A stretch of DNA of 35,945 nt from Kalymmatonema hyalinum WJT4-NPBG1 (GCA_019359075.1 JAHHIB010000089.1:1-35945); one strand, 5' to 3'; shown: positions 1 to 8,740, numbered from the stretch's first letter. Numbers and translations are program-made. Notes: generated by a model from the letters alone, not told the origin.

Positions 1-140
1 CCGGATATGTTACAGGCTGGTTAAAACCAGCCGCGTCGTCTTTCATCCCCGGTCTAAAGCACGCTTGGACGGCGCGAGCGCCTGTTCCTCCGGGGCTTTC
101 AGACTCCCGTTAAGTTTCTGGTAAAAATTGTATAGGTTGT
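1..140 (-). pseudogene. 3' remnant of an IS200/IS605-type tnpB with end hairpin
   Basis: On the minus strand a short frame ends at a stop at 43-45. It reads NFYQKLNGSLKAPEEQ and continues to the end DRG. The NFYQ stretch recurs near the end of the tnpB remnant at 15.9-16.1 kb, which is why I read this as a TnpB C-terminal tail. A perfect hairpin (GGCTGGT, 4-nt loop, ACCAGCC) lies just outside the stop at 15-32 and could be the transposon end or the end of a guide (omega) RNA. An in-frame stop and AT-rich DNA lie immediately upstream of the fragment, so the rest of the gene is missing. Identification rests on resemblance only. Confidence 0.35.
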
Positions 141-347
141 ACTAAAAAAATCAAATCATCATAATAATCTATAAGTCCATCACCCAAAATTCAGCTTTAG
201 AGAGTCATTCTGATTATTTCACTAAACTTAACAATATTTATTCTCAAAAATAGATACAAAGATAGATACAAATTCCGGTGTTGTAAGAAATAATTAAACT
301 AGTTTTATAAACATATTTTCTGAAAGTATTTACGTTATAAAAATAAA
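141..347. other. AT-rich non-coding stretch
   Basis: There is no convincing frame and no strong repeat. It is AT-rich and may hold a promoter for the broken gene that follows, but no clear -35/-10 pair stands out. Confidence 0.4.
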
Positions 348-807
348 ATGACCGATGGCATATGCAGAGAGACCTGCAGATATCATGTGGCAACCGCAGT
401 CCGTTCTACCGCAAGTGACACATGGTTAGAAACCAAAGTTCAACTGCGCGATCGCCTCAAAGGGGCAGCTCCTCCAGAACATCGCGCAAGGATCGCCCAA
501 GAGAACCTCAAGACCTTCTGGCAAACCCTGCAAGAGAAGGCACAAGAGCTACAAGGACGCAGGGCGCGGGCAAGCAAAAAGCAACGAATTGAACAAGCAC
601 GCTCGTCGTCCAGTCACCCGTGTCATGCTTGATCCAGAGGACAAGGTGATTCTCAATGTGGGTGAACTGATTACACACCGCGCCATCCGTCAGGCAACAG
701 AAAGCGGTGTTCTGAATATCTTGCTGAGTTCAGTCTACGCCAAGGAGCCAGAAATCTCTGACAAGCAGTTGCGTGCTTCAGAACACGGAATGGCAGCGCT
801 GGCGTAG
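348..807 (+). pseudogene. Frameshifted conserved cyanobacterial hypothetical gene
   Basis: Two overlapping frames look like halves of one protein. The first (348 to about 600) is charged and helical and ends in KKQRIEQA before running into a Ser-rich out-of-frame tail. The second (about 600-807) begins RRPVTRVMLDPEDKVILNVG, followed by GELITHRAIRQA and LLSSVY. The latter looks like a PRC-barrel-like segment seen in cyanobacterial hypothetical proteins. Joining the frames near 595-605 needs a +1 shift. The start at 348 is only the first ATG. The true N-terminus may be missing, because transposon debris lies upstream. Function is unknown, and a sequencing error at the joint cannot be excluded. 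Confidence 0.5.
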
Positions 808-870
808 CACGGTAATGGTCGATGGCACGAAGTACCCGCCGTAGGCGATGATCCGCAGGACCCGCCCAAA

Positions 871-981
871 GGGCGATAGCGTACCCGAAGGGGGTGCTTT
901 GCACGAGTGCGCTGCTGCGTTGCCCTACAGCCCTTCGGGCATCCTACGGCGGGCGTCTCCCCTTGGGAGAAGCGCAGATCG
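871..981 (+). repeat. Dispersed GC-rich repeat, copy 1
   Basis: It starts GGGCGATAGCGTACCCGAAG and ends TTGGGAGAAGCGCAGATCG. It closely matches 28194-28280 but carries about 24 extra internal bases that include a self-complementary GCCCTTCGGGC. No protein seems to be encoded. It belongs to the class of short interspersed repeats common in Nostoc-type genomes. Confidence 0.75.
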
Positions 982-1023
982 CAACCTGAAGCCCGATCAG
1001 TCTTAGTCAACTAACAAAGAAGC

Positions 1024-1926
1024 TCAAACCTTTAACAGGGCAGCAGGGGTGGGTGAGCTGGAAGATGGGGGGACTACCGCAGTTGGCTTGGCAGCCCACC
1101 ACAGGACAACAGCGGGAACCACACCCAGCAGCACACTGATTACTGTAGGAATCCAGAATCGGCTGTCGAGTTGACTAATCGTGATGATGGCTCCGAAGGC
1201 AAAGTTAACCAGGTAGATGAAGAGCGGAACCCGCAGTTGAGTACGGATCAGTTGCGTTGAAGGGGTACGCCAGAAAAGCGCTGCCACAGACATGAAAAGT
1301 GCCCCGGTTCCTAACCAGCCGATCAGGTTACGGTAGGGCATGCCAAAAAACTGTCCCAAATCTTGAAATTCCCAGAAAGGGTACGGGGTCTGGCTCATGG
1401 CGGGATCTAACACAAAGTCCCATGCAGTGAGGAGGAGAGCACCCAGAGCGATCGCCCCCAACTGCTTGATCCAACCATTGACCCCCTTCGCCTCCAGCCC
1501 AACTCGCGCCAGCAGATAGGTAGACATTCCCATATAAAACCAGGACAACGGAATCGTGAATGGCACCAATCCCGCAATTTTGTACCCTAAACCGCTCAAA
1601 TACTGATAATGACCAAACGGAATGCCTGTGCTGGTTCCTAGGAGTTCACTGCACAGTGACAAAACCACGGCAGGTAGCATAAACCCCAGCCAGTTTTGCC
1701 AACCCAGCATTCGGTAAGCATAAATCGCAACGGTAGCTGTTCCCAAAACAATGTAGACAGCACCACCTCCGATCATGCTCCAGCTAAAAAGTGTTTGACC
1801 AAAGGACGGTAAGGTCGCAATAAAGGCAGGATTGGGCAATACAAGCAGCAATCCTGCCAATCCAAACACCAGCGACAAAATGTGACTTGCCAGACAGAGG
1901 CGCTCAACAGTAATTAACGGCTTCAT
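1024..1926 (-). CDS. cruF: Carotenoid 1',2'-hydratase CruF (DUF422 family)
   Basis: A 300-aa integral membrane protein with about seven to eight hydrophobic segments. The family hallmark SELLGTSTGIPFGHYQY lies at about residues 93-109, and a second conserved block, AWDFVLDPAM, at about 168-177 places acidic residues in or near the membrane. CruF proteins add water to the psi end of gamma-carotene or lycopene during myxoxanthophyll synthesis. The start at 1926 is preferred over an upstream in-frame ATG at 2058: AGGAG lies just upstream of it, and the extra 44 residues are Cys-rich, unlike the family, and would overlap the desaturase. No cruG glycosyltransferase is adjacent, although cruF and cruG are often neighbours. 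Specific substrate is inferred. Confidence 0.85.
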   Translation of the reverse strand: MKPLITVERLCLASHILSLVFGLAGLLLVLPNPAFIATLPSFGQTLFSWSMIGGGAVYIVLGTATVAIYAYRMLGWQNWLGFMLPAVVLSLCSELLGTSTGIPFGHYQYLSGLGYKIAGLVPFTIPLSWFYMGMSTYLLARVGLEAKGVNGWIKQLGAIALGALLLTAWDFVLDPAMSQTPYPFWEFQDLGQFFGMPYRNLIGWLGTGALFMSVAALFWRTPSTQLIRTQLRVPLFIYLVNFAFGAIITISQLDSRFWIPTVISVLLGVVPAVVLWWAAKPTAVVPPSSSSPTPAALLKV

Positions 1927-2020
1927 GAAGACTCCTTGGATATAGTCATGTTGTGGATTTAGCGCCCCATGTTTACCTTTAAGGCAACTGGGGCAACTGC
2001 AGGTCGGGCTTGCTCCGCTC

Positions 2021-2902
2021 TTAAGAGCACTTTGTAGATAGACAATGAGACTTCTCATAGATTTTTCTAGGAGGAGTTCTTAAATCCCAAACGATTCCTA
2101 ACCATGAAAGTAGCTTAAGAATGTAATGGGTAATATCTATTTCCCACCAGTAAAAACCTTGCCGTTCTGAAGCAGGATAGTAATGATGATTATTATGCCA
2201 ACCTTCCCCTAGAGTAATGAGAGCTAAAAACCAATTATTGCGACTAGTATCTGCTGTGTTAAAACGACGATAACCAAAGATATGGGCGAGAGAATTAATT
2301 GTAAAAGTCGTGTGATAAAGCAGTAAAGTACTTAAACAAAATCCCCACACAAACATCTGTAAACCAGTCGTTTGTAGCTGAGGGGTATACAGTTGAAACA
2401 ATATTCCGATTGCTATCAAAGTTATTCCTAGCACGGTAGGAGCAATCATATGAAAACGGTTTAAGTACTGTAACTCCGGATATTGTGCAAAATCTCGAAC
2501 GTTCTGTTCATTCGTTTTGGAATATTCAGGACACATCACCCAACCAATATGCGACCACCAGAAACCATGAACAACGGGGGAATGGATATCTTGTTCCGTA
2601 TCTGTATTGCGGTGGTGATGACGATGATGCGCTGCCCACCATAATGGACCTAACTGAGCTGAGGAATTGCCTAGAACAGCAAGAATAAACTGAAACCAAC
2701 GCGTTGTTTTATAAGCGCGATGTGAAAAATAACGGTGGTATCCTGCTGTCACTCCAAACATCCGCACGAACCAGAGTATAAAGCACGTAATCAGAGCAGC
2801 CCAACTAAAGCCCACCCAAAAAATAAACAGGCAACCGATATGAATGGATATAAAGGGAATATTACCTAAAATATCTATCTTATGTTCTTGTCTTGATAAC
2901 AT
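2021..2902 (-). CDS. Delta-9-type acyl-lipid/acyl-CoA fatty acid desaturase
   Basis: A 293-aa membrane di-iron desaturase. All three histidine boxes are present: HRYFSH (56-61), HHRHHH (92-97) and HNNHH (236-240, in GEGWHNNHH). Several hydrophobic spans precede and separate the boxes. The enzyme inserts a cis double bond into acyl chains in the membrane, using a reduced electron donor. The short N-terminus and the box spacing are those of DesC/stearoyl desaturases rather than DesA or DesB. It lies upstream of cruF on the same strand with a 94-bp gap, so the two might be co-transcribed. The regiospecificity is inferred from family type. The gene looks intact. Confidence 0.88.
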   Translation of the reverse strand: MLSRQEHKIDILGNIPFISIHIGCLFIFWVGFSWAALITCFILWFVRMFGVTAGYHRYFSHRAYKTTRWFQFILAVLGNSSAQLGPLWWAAHHRHHHRNTDTEQDIHSPVVHGFWWSHIGWVMCPEYSKTNEQNVRDFAQYPELQYLNRFHMIAPTVLGITLIAIGILFQLYTPQLQTTGLQMFVWGFCLSTLLLYHTTFTINSLAHIFGYRRFNTADTSRNNWFLALITLGEGWHNNHHYYPASERQGFYWWEIDITHYILKLLSWLGIVWDLRTPPRKIYEKSHCLSTKCS

Positions 2903-3401
2903 ATGTGAGCCGTTGAGTCAGGTTTGGAAATACCAAAAATTATTAGAAAAAAATCTTCGGGAACTACCGCCGCGAAGATGTCGGTGTTCATGGAGAAGTT
3001 CTTAATCTGTACTTCTACAGCATGGCAGATGGGTGCTTGAGATTTGGTTTTGGCAAAGGTTTGAGATGTATAAGATGAGTTTATAAAGTTTGAAATTGTT
3101 ACAAAAATTTATAAATTGAATTAAAATCTCAGTACCACTGATCATTCAGAGTCGTTCACTTATACGTAGAAGCCTAAAACTCAACATTTATAGGTCTTTA
3201 TGGGATGAATTCCACAACTTCACCTAGAATATTCAGTGTGAAGAACGTTTGAGTTAGTTTTATTTTGATGAAATTAGAGTATATCTCTGACTTTTGTATG
3301 ATTTCAACAGAGGATAAAATTATTAGCATATAAAAAAGTATAAAGTGTTAGAAATTAACAAAAGTTTAGGTTCTTAATTTTAGGATCAAGGTTTCTATCC
3401 C
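2903..3401. other. Intergenic region between divergent desaturase and NACHT genes
   Basis: About 500 bp, AT-rich with short A and T runs, lying between divergently transcribed genes, so it should hold both promoters. I found no long frame, no dispersed repeat and no clear operator. Confidence 0.5.
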
Positions 3402-5714
3402 ATGGTCAAGCGATCGCTCGAAGCATCACTCACTGGGATTCAACAGGCGAAAAGAGCCTTTGCTCGCAAGGGGTGGACTCAGGAAAATCTGGCTCTTGAA
3501 GTCAACTTAAAGACTCGACAACCGATTTGGCGATTTTTCAGTGGTCGTCCGGTTGAGCGTCATATCTTTCTGGAAGTTTGTTCTGTATTGCAACTGAATT
3601 GGCGGGAGATTGCTGCCAATCCCCCAGCAGAGTTCGCTGAACCCGGAGAACGCACCCAGACGCCTCTTTTGGATATTGATGCCTTGGTGCAACAGGTGCG
3701 ATCGCAACTTAGCGACAAAATTGAAGACCAGTGCGGCATCTTGCAGGTATTGGATATCAGCCGTCCCGTTAGCATTGATGACATATATATTGATGTCAAT
3801 ATTTTGGAGGAAATCGCAAGCTTTCAGTGGTTAGAAATCGCTGACCTGCAAAACCTTGCTCCAGAAGAATTTGACCGCTTTGGCTTAAGTGAGGTTGACC
3901 AGAAACAAATACCGGGAATGCGGGCAGTCGAAACCTATTCCAAGCTCAGGGTGTTGGGCAAAGCGGGGGTAGGTAAAACCACCTTTTTGCAACATCTCGC
4001 CATTCAGTGTAACCGAGGCGCGTTTGCGGCGAACCAAGTTCCTATCTTTATCACACTGAAGAATTTTGCTGAAGAGTCTAGAGGAACAAACGAGTTCAGC
4101 CTATTAAACTACATCCGCTCCTGTTTTCTCACGTCTGGAATTTCAGAAGAGTCAGCGATTGAAACTTTGCTTGGTGCAGGCAGAGTGTTGCTGTTGCTTG
4201 ATGGGATGGATGAAGTTCTTAATCAAGAGAGCAATGCTGTCTTAAAAGAAATTCGCTCCTTTTCGGACAAATATCATAAAAATCGGTTTGTGGCGACCTG
4301 TCGAACGGCAGATCAAAAGCTCAGGCTACGAGGCTTTACCGATGTTGAAATTGCCCCGTTTACCCAAGAACAAATCCGAGCCTTCGCTCAAAAATGGTTT
4401 GTGGCGTTTACTAAGACGAACACTCAGGCTGGGCTGGCGCAATCTGTTCAGTTTATTGAGAAGCTGGATTTACCCGAAAACTGGCAATTTCGCCAACTCG
4501 TCGTCACACCCCTGTTTCTGCATCTTGCCTGCTGGGTGTTTCATGGTCAGGAAAAATTTCCGACGAAGCGGACTGAATTTTATAAGCAAGGGCTAGATCT
4601 TCTCTTGGGCAAATGGGATGAAGCCAGAGGCATTGAACGCGATGACGTTTACCGAGGGTTTTTATTGCCACAAAAGCTCAGGTTGTTGAGTCAGGTTGCA
4701 GCAGCGACATTTGAGCAGGGCCAGTACTTCTTTGAGCAACGCGTCATCGAGCAATACATTGGTGAGTATATTCGGAATCTGACCGATGCTCCAATGGAAC
4801 CAGAGGAACTGCAACTAGAAAGCGAAGCGGCGCTGAAGGCGATCGAGGCACAACATGGGCTACTGACAGAACGGACGCGGGGAGTTTTCTCCTTCTCTTA
4901 TCTGGCGTTTCAAGAATACTTCACGGCAAGAAAAATCGTTGCCAGCCATAATCTACAAGCATTGGAGCAAGCTCTGGCAGGACTGGTTAGTCACATTAGT
5001 GACCCTCACTGGCGCGAAATCTTTTTGTTGACGGCGGCTATGCTCCGGAGTGCAGACGGGCTGGTGCAGTTGATGAAGCAACACATTGATGCACTGGTTG
5101 CCCAAGACCCTTATCTACAAGAGTTTTTGACGTGGGCAAGCCAAAAATCTAAGGATACGCCATTGCAACCAAAGGTAGCGACGGTGCGAGCATTTTACGT
5201 TGCCCTTGCCCGGACTCCTCACATGGCTTCTCACTTTACTCTAGCCTGCACCCTCGACCAGGGGATGTTTCTGGATGCGGCGTTGCATAACCTGCTGCGC
5301 TCGTGTGCGATCGACCAAAGTCAGGACTTTGCCCAGGCTCATGCCTGTGGAGATGCCCTCAGTAACATTCTGGGCATTGTTCTGGATGCTGGACTTTATA
5401 AATCCCTGCAACAACTCAGGGATCAATTCCCAAATCCCAATCAAAACCGAGAACGGTTTCAGGTCTGGTGGCAGGCACACTATTCAGCCTGGGTTGAACA
5501 GTTAAAGACGACGATCATTAATTATCGTAATATTAACCACGACTGGCAGTTTAGCCAAGAGCAACACCAAGTGCTGCAACGCTACTACGATGCCAATCAG
5601 CTACTGCTCGATTGCCTGAATAGCAATTGTGAGGTGACGGCTGCGATTAGGGAGGAAATTGAAACCACTTTATTGTTGCCGACTAAGGAACTTGAGGACA
5701 GGGAATGGCAATAG
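3402..5714 (+). CDS. NACHT-domain STAND NTPase with N-terminal HTH
   Basis: A 770-aa protein. Residues about 10-72 (WTQENLALEVNLKTRQPIWR) resemble a phage-repressor-like HTH. A linker follows, then the NACHT NTPase: Walker A GKAGVGKTT (186-194), and a Walker B variant LLLLDGMDE (263-271) with the extra acidic residues typical of NACHT. A winged-helix-like segment with FSYLAFQEYFTARKI lies near 500-515. The C-terminal 250 residues are helical with scattered Cys and His, like the NCH-type tails of cyanobacterial NACHT proteins. STAND NTPases oligomerise on sensing a ligand, and bacterial NACHT proteins include anti-phage sensors. The role here is not shown. It is a stand-alone gene with no effector enzyme beside it, so the HTH may act as effector or regulator. 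Confidence 0.8.
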   Translation: MVKRSLEASLTGIQQAKRAFARKGWTQENLALEVNLKTRQPIWRFFSGRPVERHIFLEVCSVLQLNWREIAANPPAEFAEPGERTQTPLLDIDALVQQVRSQLSDKIEDQCGILQVLDISRPVSIDDIYIDVNILEEIASFQWLEIADLQNLAPEEFDRFGLSEVDQKQIPGMRAVETYSKLRVLGKAGVGKTTFLQHLAIQCNRGAFAANQVPIFITLKNFAEESRGTNEFSLLNYIRSCFLTSGISEESAIETLLGAGRVLLLLDGMDEVLNQESNAVLKEIRSFSDKYHKNRFVATCRTADQKLRLRGFTDVEIAPFTQEQIRAFAQKWFVAFTKTNTQAGLAQSVQFIEKLDLPENWQFRQLVVTPLFLHLACWVFHGQEKFPTKRTEFYKQGLDLLLGKWDEARGIERDDVYRGFLLPQKLRLLSQVAAATFEQGQYFFEQRVIEQYIGEYIRNLTDAPMEPEELQLESEAALKAIEAQHGLLTERTRGVFSFSYLAFQEYFTARKIVASHNLQALEQALAGLVSHISDPHWREIFLLTAAMLRSADGLVQLMKQHIDALVAQDPYLQEFLTWASQKSKDTPLQPKVATVRAFYVALARTPHMASHFTLACTLDQGMFLDAALHNLLRSCAIDQSQDFAQAHACGDALSNILGIVLDAGLYKSLQQLRDQFPNPNQNRERFQVWWQAHYSAWVEQLKTTIINYRNINHDWQFSQEQHQVLQRYYDANQLLLDCLNSNCEVTAAIREEIETTLLLPTKELEDREWQ

Positions 5715-5759
5715 GTCTGCTGTTAACTCATTTGTGCTCCAATTGAGAACTTTATGTAG

Positions 5760-7124
5760 CTAAACTATGGTTTTCTTCATGGTGAAATAATCCTGAACTT
5801 CCCCTTGATCATCAATAAATTTGACATCAAGCCTCTTGTCGTGTACATCCAACACGAGTGATCCAGGAATACTGAGTGACGTATACATTGCTGGATGCGG
5901 AGATACCTGGTCGGCTAAAGCAGATGTGCCTGCAACGATATATACTGTCCCCGCCTGGGGAGCCGTAAGAGGTTTTTGGTAAGGTGTTGATTCGTCTTCT
6001 CGCCCACTTCCGCCATCCTTTTTCATCTCTTGTGTAAAGGTATCGGAAGTGCCATAATGCCCATCAATAAGGTAAGAGCGCTCGTAGGAGTGACTGTGAC
6101 CACCCAACACAAGGTCTACACCCGCTGCTTCTAAAATGGGAAGCGCATGCTCTCTCATTTCAATCAACTCAATCTCGGTATCTGAATCGTGTGATCCCTT
6201 TGTGTAGGGTGGGTGATGCCAAAAAGCAATCTTCCAATCCTTATCGGATGCTGCAACATCGCGTGCTAACCAGGTCAACATTGCACCTTCGGGAGTGCGA
6301 TACTCTTCTAGGGAACTGTCCGAAGGGCGATCGCGAAGCGGGCGCTCTGCGCCATCGCCTGCTTGGGGCGGGTGATCTGCGCGATCGCTACCATACGAAT
6401 CTAAACAAATAAAATGGATATTGCCGTAGTCAAATGAGTAATATGCGGCGGTTCCAGACGGTACACCTCCTGCTTCCCCACGAGTTGGCATTGTGAAAAG
6501 CTCATAGTATGGTCCTGTCTGCAACAAAGAATCCGCACTTCCACCGTCATGATTGCCGATCGCAGTCCAGAGAACACTACTACGTAGGAATTGGGGATAC
6601 ATCTCAAATATTCCCCGCTGATACTCTTCATAAGTGCCAGTATCATAGGCATTGTCGCCTAGCATGAGCCAAAGGTCGGTATGGCGAGTCCCTGTAAATT
6701 TCAGGTAGCCATCGCGCACGCTTGCTGCAATATCATTCCCACGTCCTGCATCTCCTAAAACTAAGATACGTAGGGGTCGAACTTGTTCAGGTGCTAGGTC
6801 TTGTGATGGTGCAGTGACAAAAAAGTAATCTTCTGTCCCCCCGGCTTGTACACCTGTTGTTGTACCAATTGCGTAATAATACTTCGTGTCTGGCGTGAGT
6901 TCTGTGAGTTTGAGAGTGTGGTCACAGGTAATCGTTGTTTCTGCTTGCGTTAAATCAAGTCTGTCTGGATTTGTGCTATACCACACTTTGCCATGAACAG
7001 CAGCATTAGTAGCCCAGCGGATAATTATGCTAGACTCACTGCCTACCTGTAGATACGGACCCCGAACAATTTGCAGATTTTCAAGGAAGGTTCCTTTCTC
7101 TGCCTCAAGATTGATTAGCATCAT
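5760..7124 (-). CDS. Purple-acid-phosphatase-like metallophosphoesterase
   Basis: 454 aa. An N-terminal fibronectin/PAP-like beta domain (about 15-105) starts near IVRGPYLQ. The metallophosphoesterase core has the metal motifs in order: GDAG, GDNAYD, GNHD, WHHPPY and GHSHSYER. Such enzymes hydrolyse phosphomonoesters or related esters with a dinuclear metal centre. No signal peptide is visible (it starts MMLINLEAEKGTF), so export is uncertain, although most PAP-like proteins are exported. Residues about 246-263 (ADHPPQAGDGAERPLRDR) are a repeat-derived insertion between two HIP1 octamers, in a surface loop before SSLEEYR. The reading frame is kept and all metal motifs are intact. The 3' end faces the NACHT gene. 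Confidence 0.85.
   Translation of the reverse strand: MMLINLEAEKGTFLENLQIVRGPYLQVGSESSIIIRWATNAAVHGKVWYSTNPDRLDLTQAETTITCDHTLKLTELTPDTKYYYAIGTTTGVQAGGTEDYFFVTAPSQDLAPEQVRPLRILVLGDAGRGNDIAASVRDGYLKFTGTRHTDLWLMLGDNAYDTGTYEEYQRGIFEMYPQFLRSSVLWTAIGNHDGGSADSLLQTGPYYELFTMPTRGEAGGVPSGTAAYYSFDYGNIHFICLDSYGSDRADHPPQAGDGAERPLRDRPSDSSLEEYRTPEGAMLTWLARDVAASDKDWKIAFWHHPPYTKGSHDSDTEIELIEMREHALPILEAAGVDLVLGGHSHSYERSYLIDGHYGTSDTFTQEMKKDGGSGREDESTPYQKPLTAPQAGTVYIVAGTSALADQVSPHPAMYTSLSIPGSLVLDVHDKRLDVKFIDDQGEVQDYFTMKKTIV
6327..6388. repeat. In-frame short repeat flanked by HIP1 octamers
   Basis: GCGATCGC occurs at 6327-6334 and again at 6381-6388, exactly 54 bp apart, inside the phosphoesterase gene. The GC-rich DNA between them encodes a Pro/Asp/Arg-rich 18-residue segment unlike the rest of the protein. 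Removing one 54-bp unit restores a smooth SDRPSDSSLEEY. Confidence 0.65.
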
Positions 7125-7466
7125 CGGCGAAATAATATCCGATGTTAACTTTTTTAACAGAAAAATTAAATTATTACAAATATTTTACAGAAAAACTTTC
7201 AGGAAAAAAACCTCTGTTGTTACAAAAGCAAGCTTCGGTTAGGCAACTTGTACAAGGTTTTGCAGATTGTGACTGAGAAACCGGGTTTGGAGGGTGGTTA
7301 AAACAGTGAACAGTACCAGCCGCAGTGACGCTTTCTCGGGCTGGTGGGGGATTTAAACCCGCCACCAACGCTCTCTGGTGCTCTTGGTGGGGGACTTAAA
7401 CATGCAAAGGATGAAACTGATAACTGATAACTGGTAACTGGTAACTGTTAAATGACCTACTTCGCA
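7125..7466. other. Intergenic region with degenerate repeat debris
   Basis: An AT-rich promoter-like part for the phosphoesterase (about 7125-7230) is followed by GC-richer, repetitive DNA. In that part GGTGGGGGA plus TTTAAAC or CTTAAAC occurs twice (about 7345 and 7387), and a tandem heptamer array follows. No gene was found. Confidence 0.5.
7416..7450 (+). repeat. Tandem heptamer repeat (five units)
   Basis: The units are ACTGATA twice, ACTGGTA twice and ACTGTTA once, back to back. It is a typical short tandemly repeated repetitive (STRR) sequence of heterocystous cyanobacteria. It sits just behind the 3' end of the methyltransferase gene. Confidence 0.8.
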
Positions 7467-8225
7467 TCATGCTTTAACAGCTTTGCCAATGTAGCACACA
7501 GAAGTGTCATCGTTAATTCTGATTTTCAAGAATTCTGCTTTTTCGTCCTGACTTTGGTTATTCAAACCCTTCAAGAATATATCTCTGATAGTTTTAAAGT
7601 TAGTCCCATCAGTTAAGTCAAATCCTTTGATGACGATATCTCCAAAGCCAGTGCTTTCCATGATATCAGTCAATTCCTGGGGGTTAATAAACTTATTCCA
7701 GTCGTGAAGGCCGCATGGTATTTGTCTGACAACATATTCCATAAGCCAAATCATTATCAATTTAGATTGAAAAGTTCTATTGATAGTGTCAAATAAAAAT
7801 AATCCTTTTTTATTTAAAACTCTGTAAGCTTCTGAAATGACTTTGCTCAAATCTTCAACATGCTCTAAAACATCAAAACACACAACGACATCAAATGTGT
7901 TTTCATCATAAGGAAGCTGTTCAGCGACTCCACATTGATAGTCAATTTGTAGGAGACTTTCTCTTGCGTGTTCTTGTGCAACTTTGATTGAATTTAAAGA
8001 TAAATCAATACCTGATACATTTGCTTTCTGTTTGGCTAAAAATTCACAAGCTAATCCACCTCCACAGCCAATGTCTAAAACTTTGATTCCTTGCCAACTT
8101 GGAATATAACTTTTAAACCACTCAAATCTTGACTTGTTTAAATGGCTGGATAGATGTAATGTTTCGCCTTGCTTCCACCATTTATCTGCATTCAAATCAT
8201 AATATTCTAAGTCATTCTTTTTCAT
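7467..8225 (-). CDS. UbiG-like class I SAM-dependent methyltransferase
   Basis: 252 aa. SAM-binding motif I is VLDIGCGGG (49-57), with GIDLS as the acidic motif II loop and FDVVVCFDVLEHVEDL as motif III. The opening YYDLNADKWW is the usual start of UbiG-type 3-demethylubiquinone O-methyltransferases. Cyanobacteria make plastoquinone rather than ubiquinone, so the substrate is probably a different hydroxylated aromatic or lipid, and the ubiG symbol is not applied. It lies downstream of the HLIP gene on the same strand, separated by 138 bp containing a hairpin. The gene looks intact. Substrate unknown. Confidence 0.75.
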   Translation of the reverse strand: MKKNDLEYYDLNADKWWKQGETLHLSSHLNKSRFEWFKSYIPSWQGIKVLDIGCGGGLACEFLAKQKANVSGIDLSLNSIKVAQEHARESLLQIDYQCGVAEQLPYDENTFDVVVCFDVLEHVEDLSKVISEAYRVLNKKGLFLFDTINRTFQSKLIMIWLMEYVVRQIPCGLHDWNKFINPQELTDIMESTGFGDIVIKGFDLTDGTNFKTIRDIFLKGLNNQSQDEKAEFLKIRINDDTSVCYIGKAVKA

Positions 8226-8278
8226 TTTTCTACTCTATCTTTATGTGAGGAATTTGGGGTTTTCCCCTATACCCGCAA

Positions 8279-8298
8279 GGGCGCAAGGAATTGCGCCC
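8279..8298. repeat. Perfect hairpin, possible terminator between HLIP and methyltransferase genes
   Basis: GGGCGCAA, loop GGAA, TTGCGCCC form a perfect 8-bp stem. There is no T-run on either strand, so it is either a weak terminator after the HLIP gene or an mRNA processing hairpin. The motif resembles a dispersed hairpin common in Nostoc-type genomes. Confidence 0.55.
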
Positions 8299-8363
8299 CT
8301 ACACCCTCTACAAAGCCCTATTTTTTGCTTCTCCACGTAAGTTATAAAATCGTGAGTGAAGGC

Positions 8364-8570
8364 TTAGCGAATGAAGTGGAGTACATCACGCACTACGCTG
8401 TAGCCAGCCAAATCCCAAAATAGGTAAGCCACAAAGCCAATCATAGCTAAGCGTCCATTCCACAGTTCCTGTTGGGGATTCCAACCAATAATCCAGGCAT
8501 TGCGATCAGCGCCGTTGTATGCCTTGGCAACAGGAGGTAATTGAGTAGCGTCGTTGGTACCAGATTTCAT
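8364..8570 (-). CDS. High-light-inducible protein (HLIP/SCP, one-helix CAB-like)
   Basis: A 68-aa one-helix member of the light-harvesting-like superfamily. The chlorophyll-binding signature ELWNGRLAMIGFVAYL lies at 35-50, with Glu35, Asn38 and Arg40 in the expected places, inside a single transmembrane helix that continues to about residue 56. The N-terminus is soluble, with a conserved WIIGWNPQQE lead-in. HLIPs bind chlorophyll and carotenoids in thylakoids and protect photosystem assembly intermediates under high light or stress. AAGGAATG upstream of the ATG serves as the ribosome site. This gene is strong evidence for a cyanobacterial host. Confidence 0.93.
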   Translation of the reverse strand: MKSGTNDATQLPPVAKAYNGADRNAWIIGWNPQQELWNGRLAMIGFVAYLFWDLAGYSVVRDVLHFIR

Positions 8571-8740
8571 TGTTTACATTCCTTAATAACTCTGCTCTTG
8601 CCTTCATAGTATTTACTGAATCGGCTGTTGCTGTCTGTCTTTGGGGGAATTTGTTGGTACTTCTTTCGAGTGACGCTTTCAAAGGCTAGAAACCTTTTTT
8701 CTCAATCATGAATTAGATAAGTAAGCGGACATAATTAAAC

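Noticed and set aside
1927-2058. Upstream in-frame start that would add 44 residues to CruF and overlap the desaturase
   Set aside because: The extra residues are Cys-rich and unlike the family, and AGGAG lies directly before the ATG at 1926.
2485-2688. Plus-strand frame inside the desaturase
   Set aside because: It is antisense to a gene with all three histidine boxes and has no family features.
7300-7400. GC-rich folded region considered as a tRNA
   Set aside because: It has no T-arm GTTCGA-type motif and no plausible cloverleaf. No tRNA was seen elsewhere either.
7416-7450. Tandem repeats considered as a CRISPR array
   Set aside because: The units are 7 bp with no spacers and no cas genes are present, so this is a tandem heptamer repeat.
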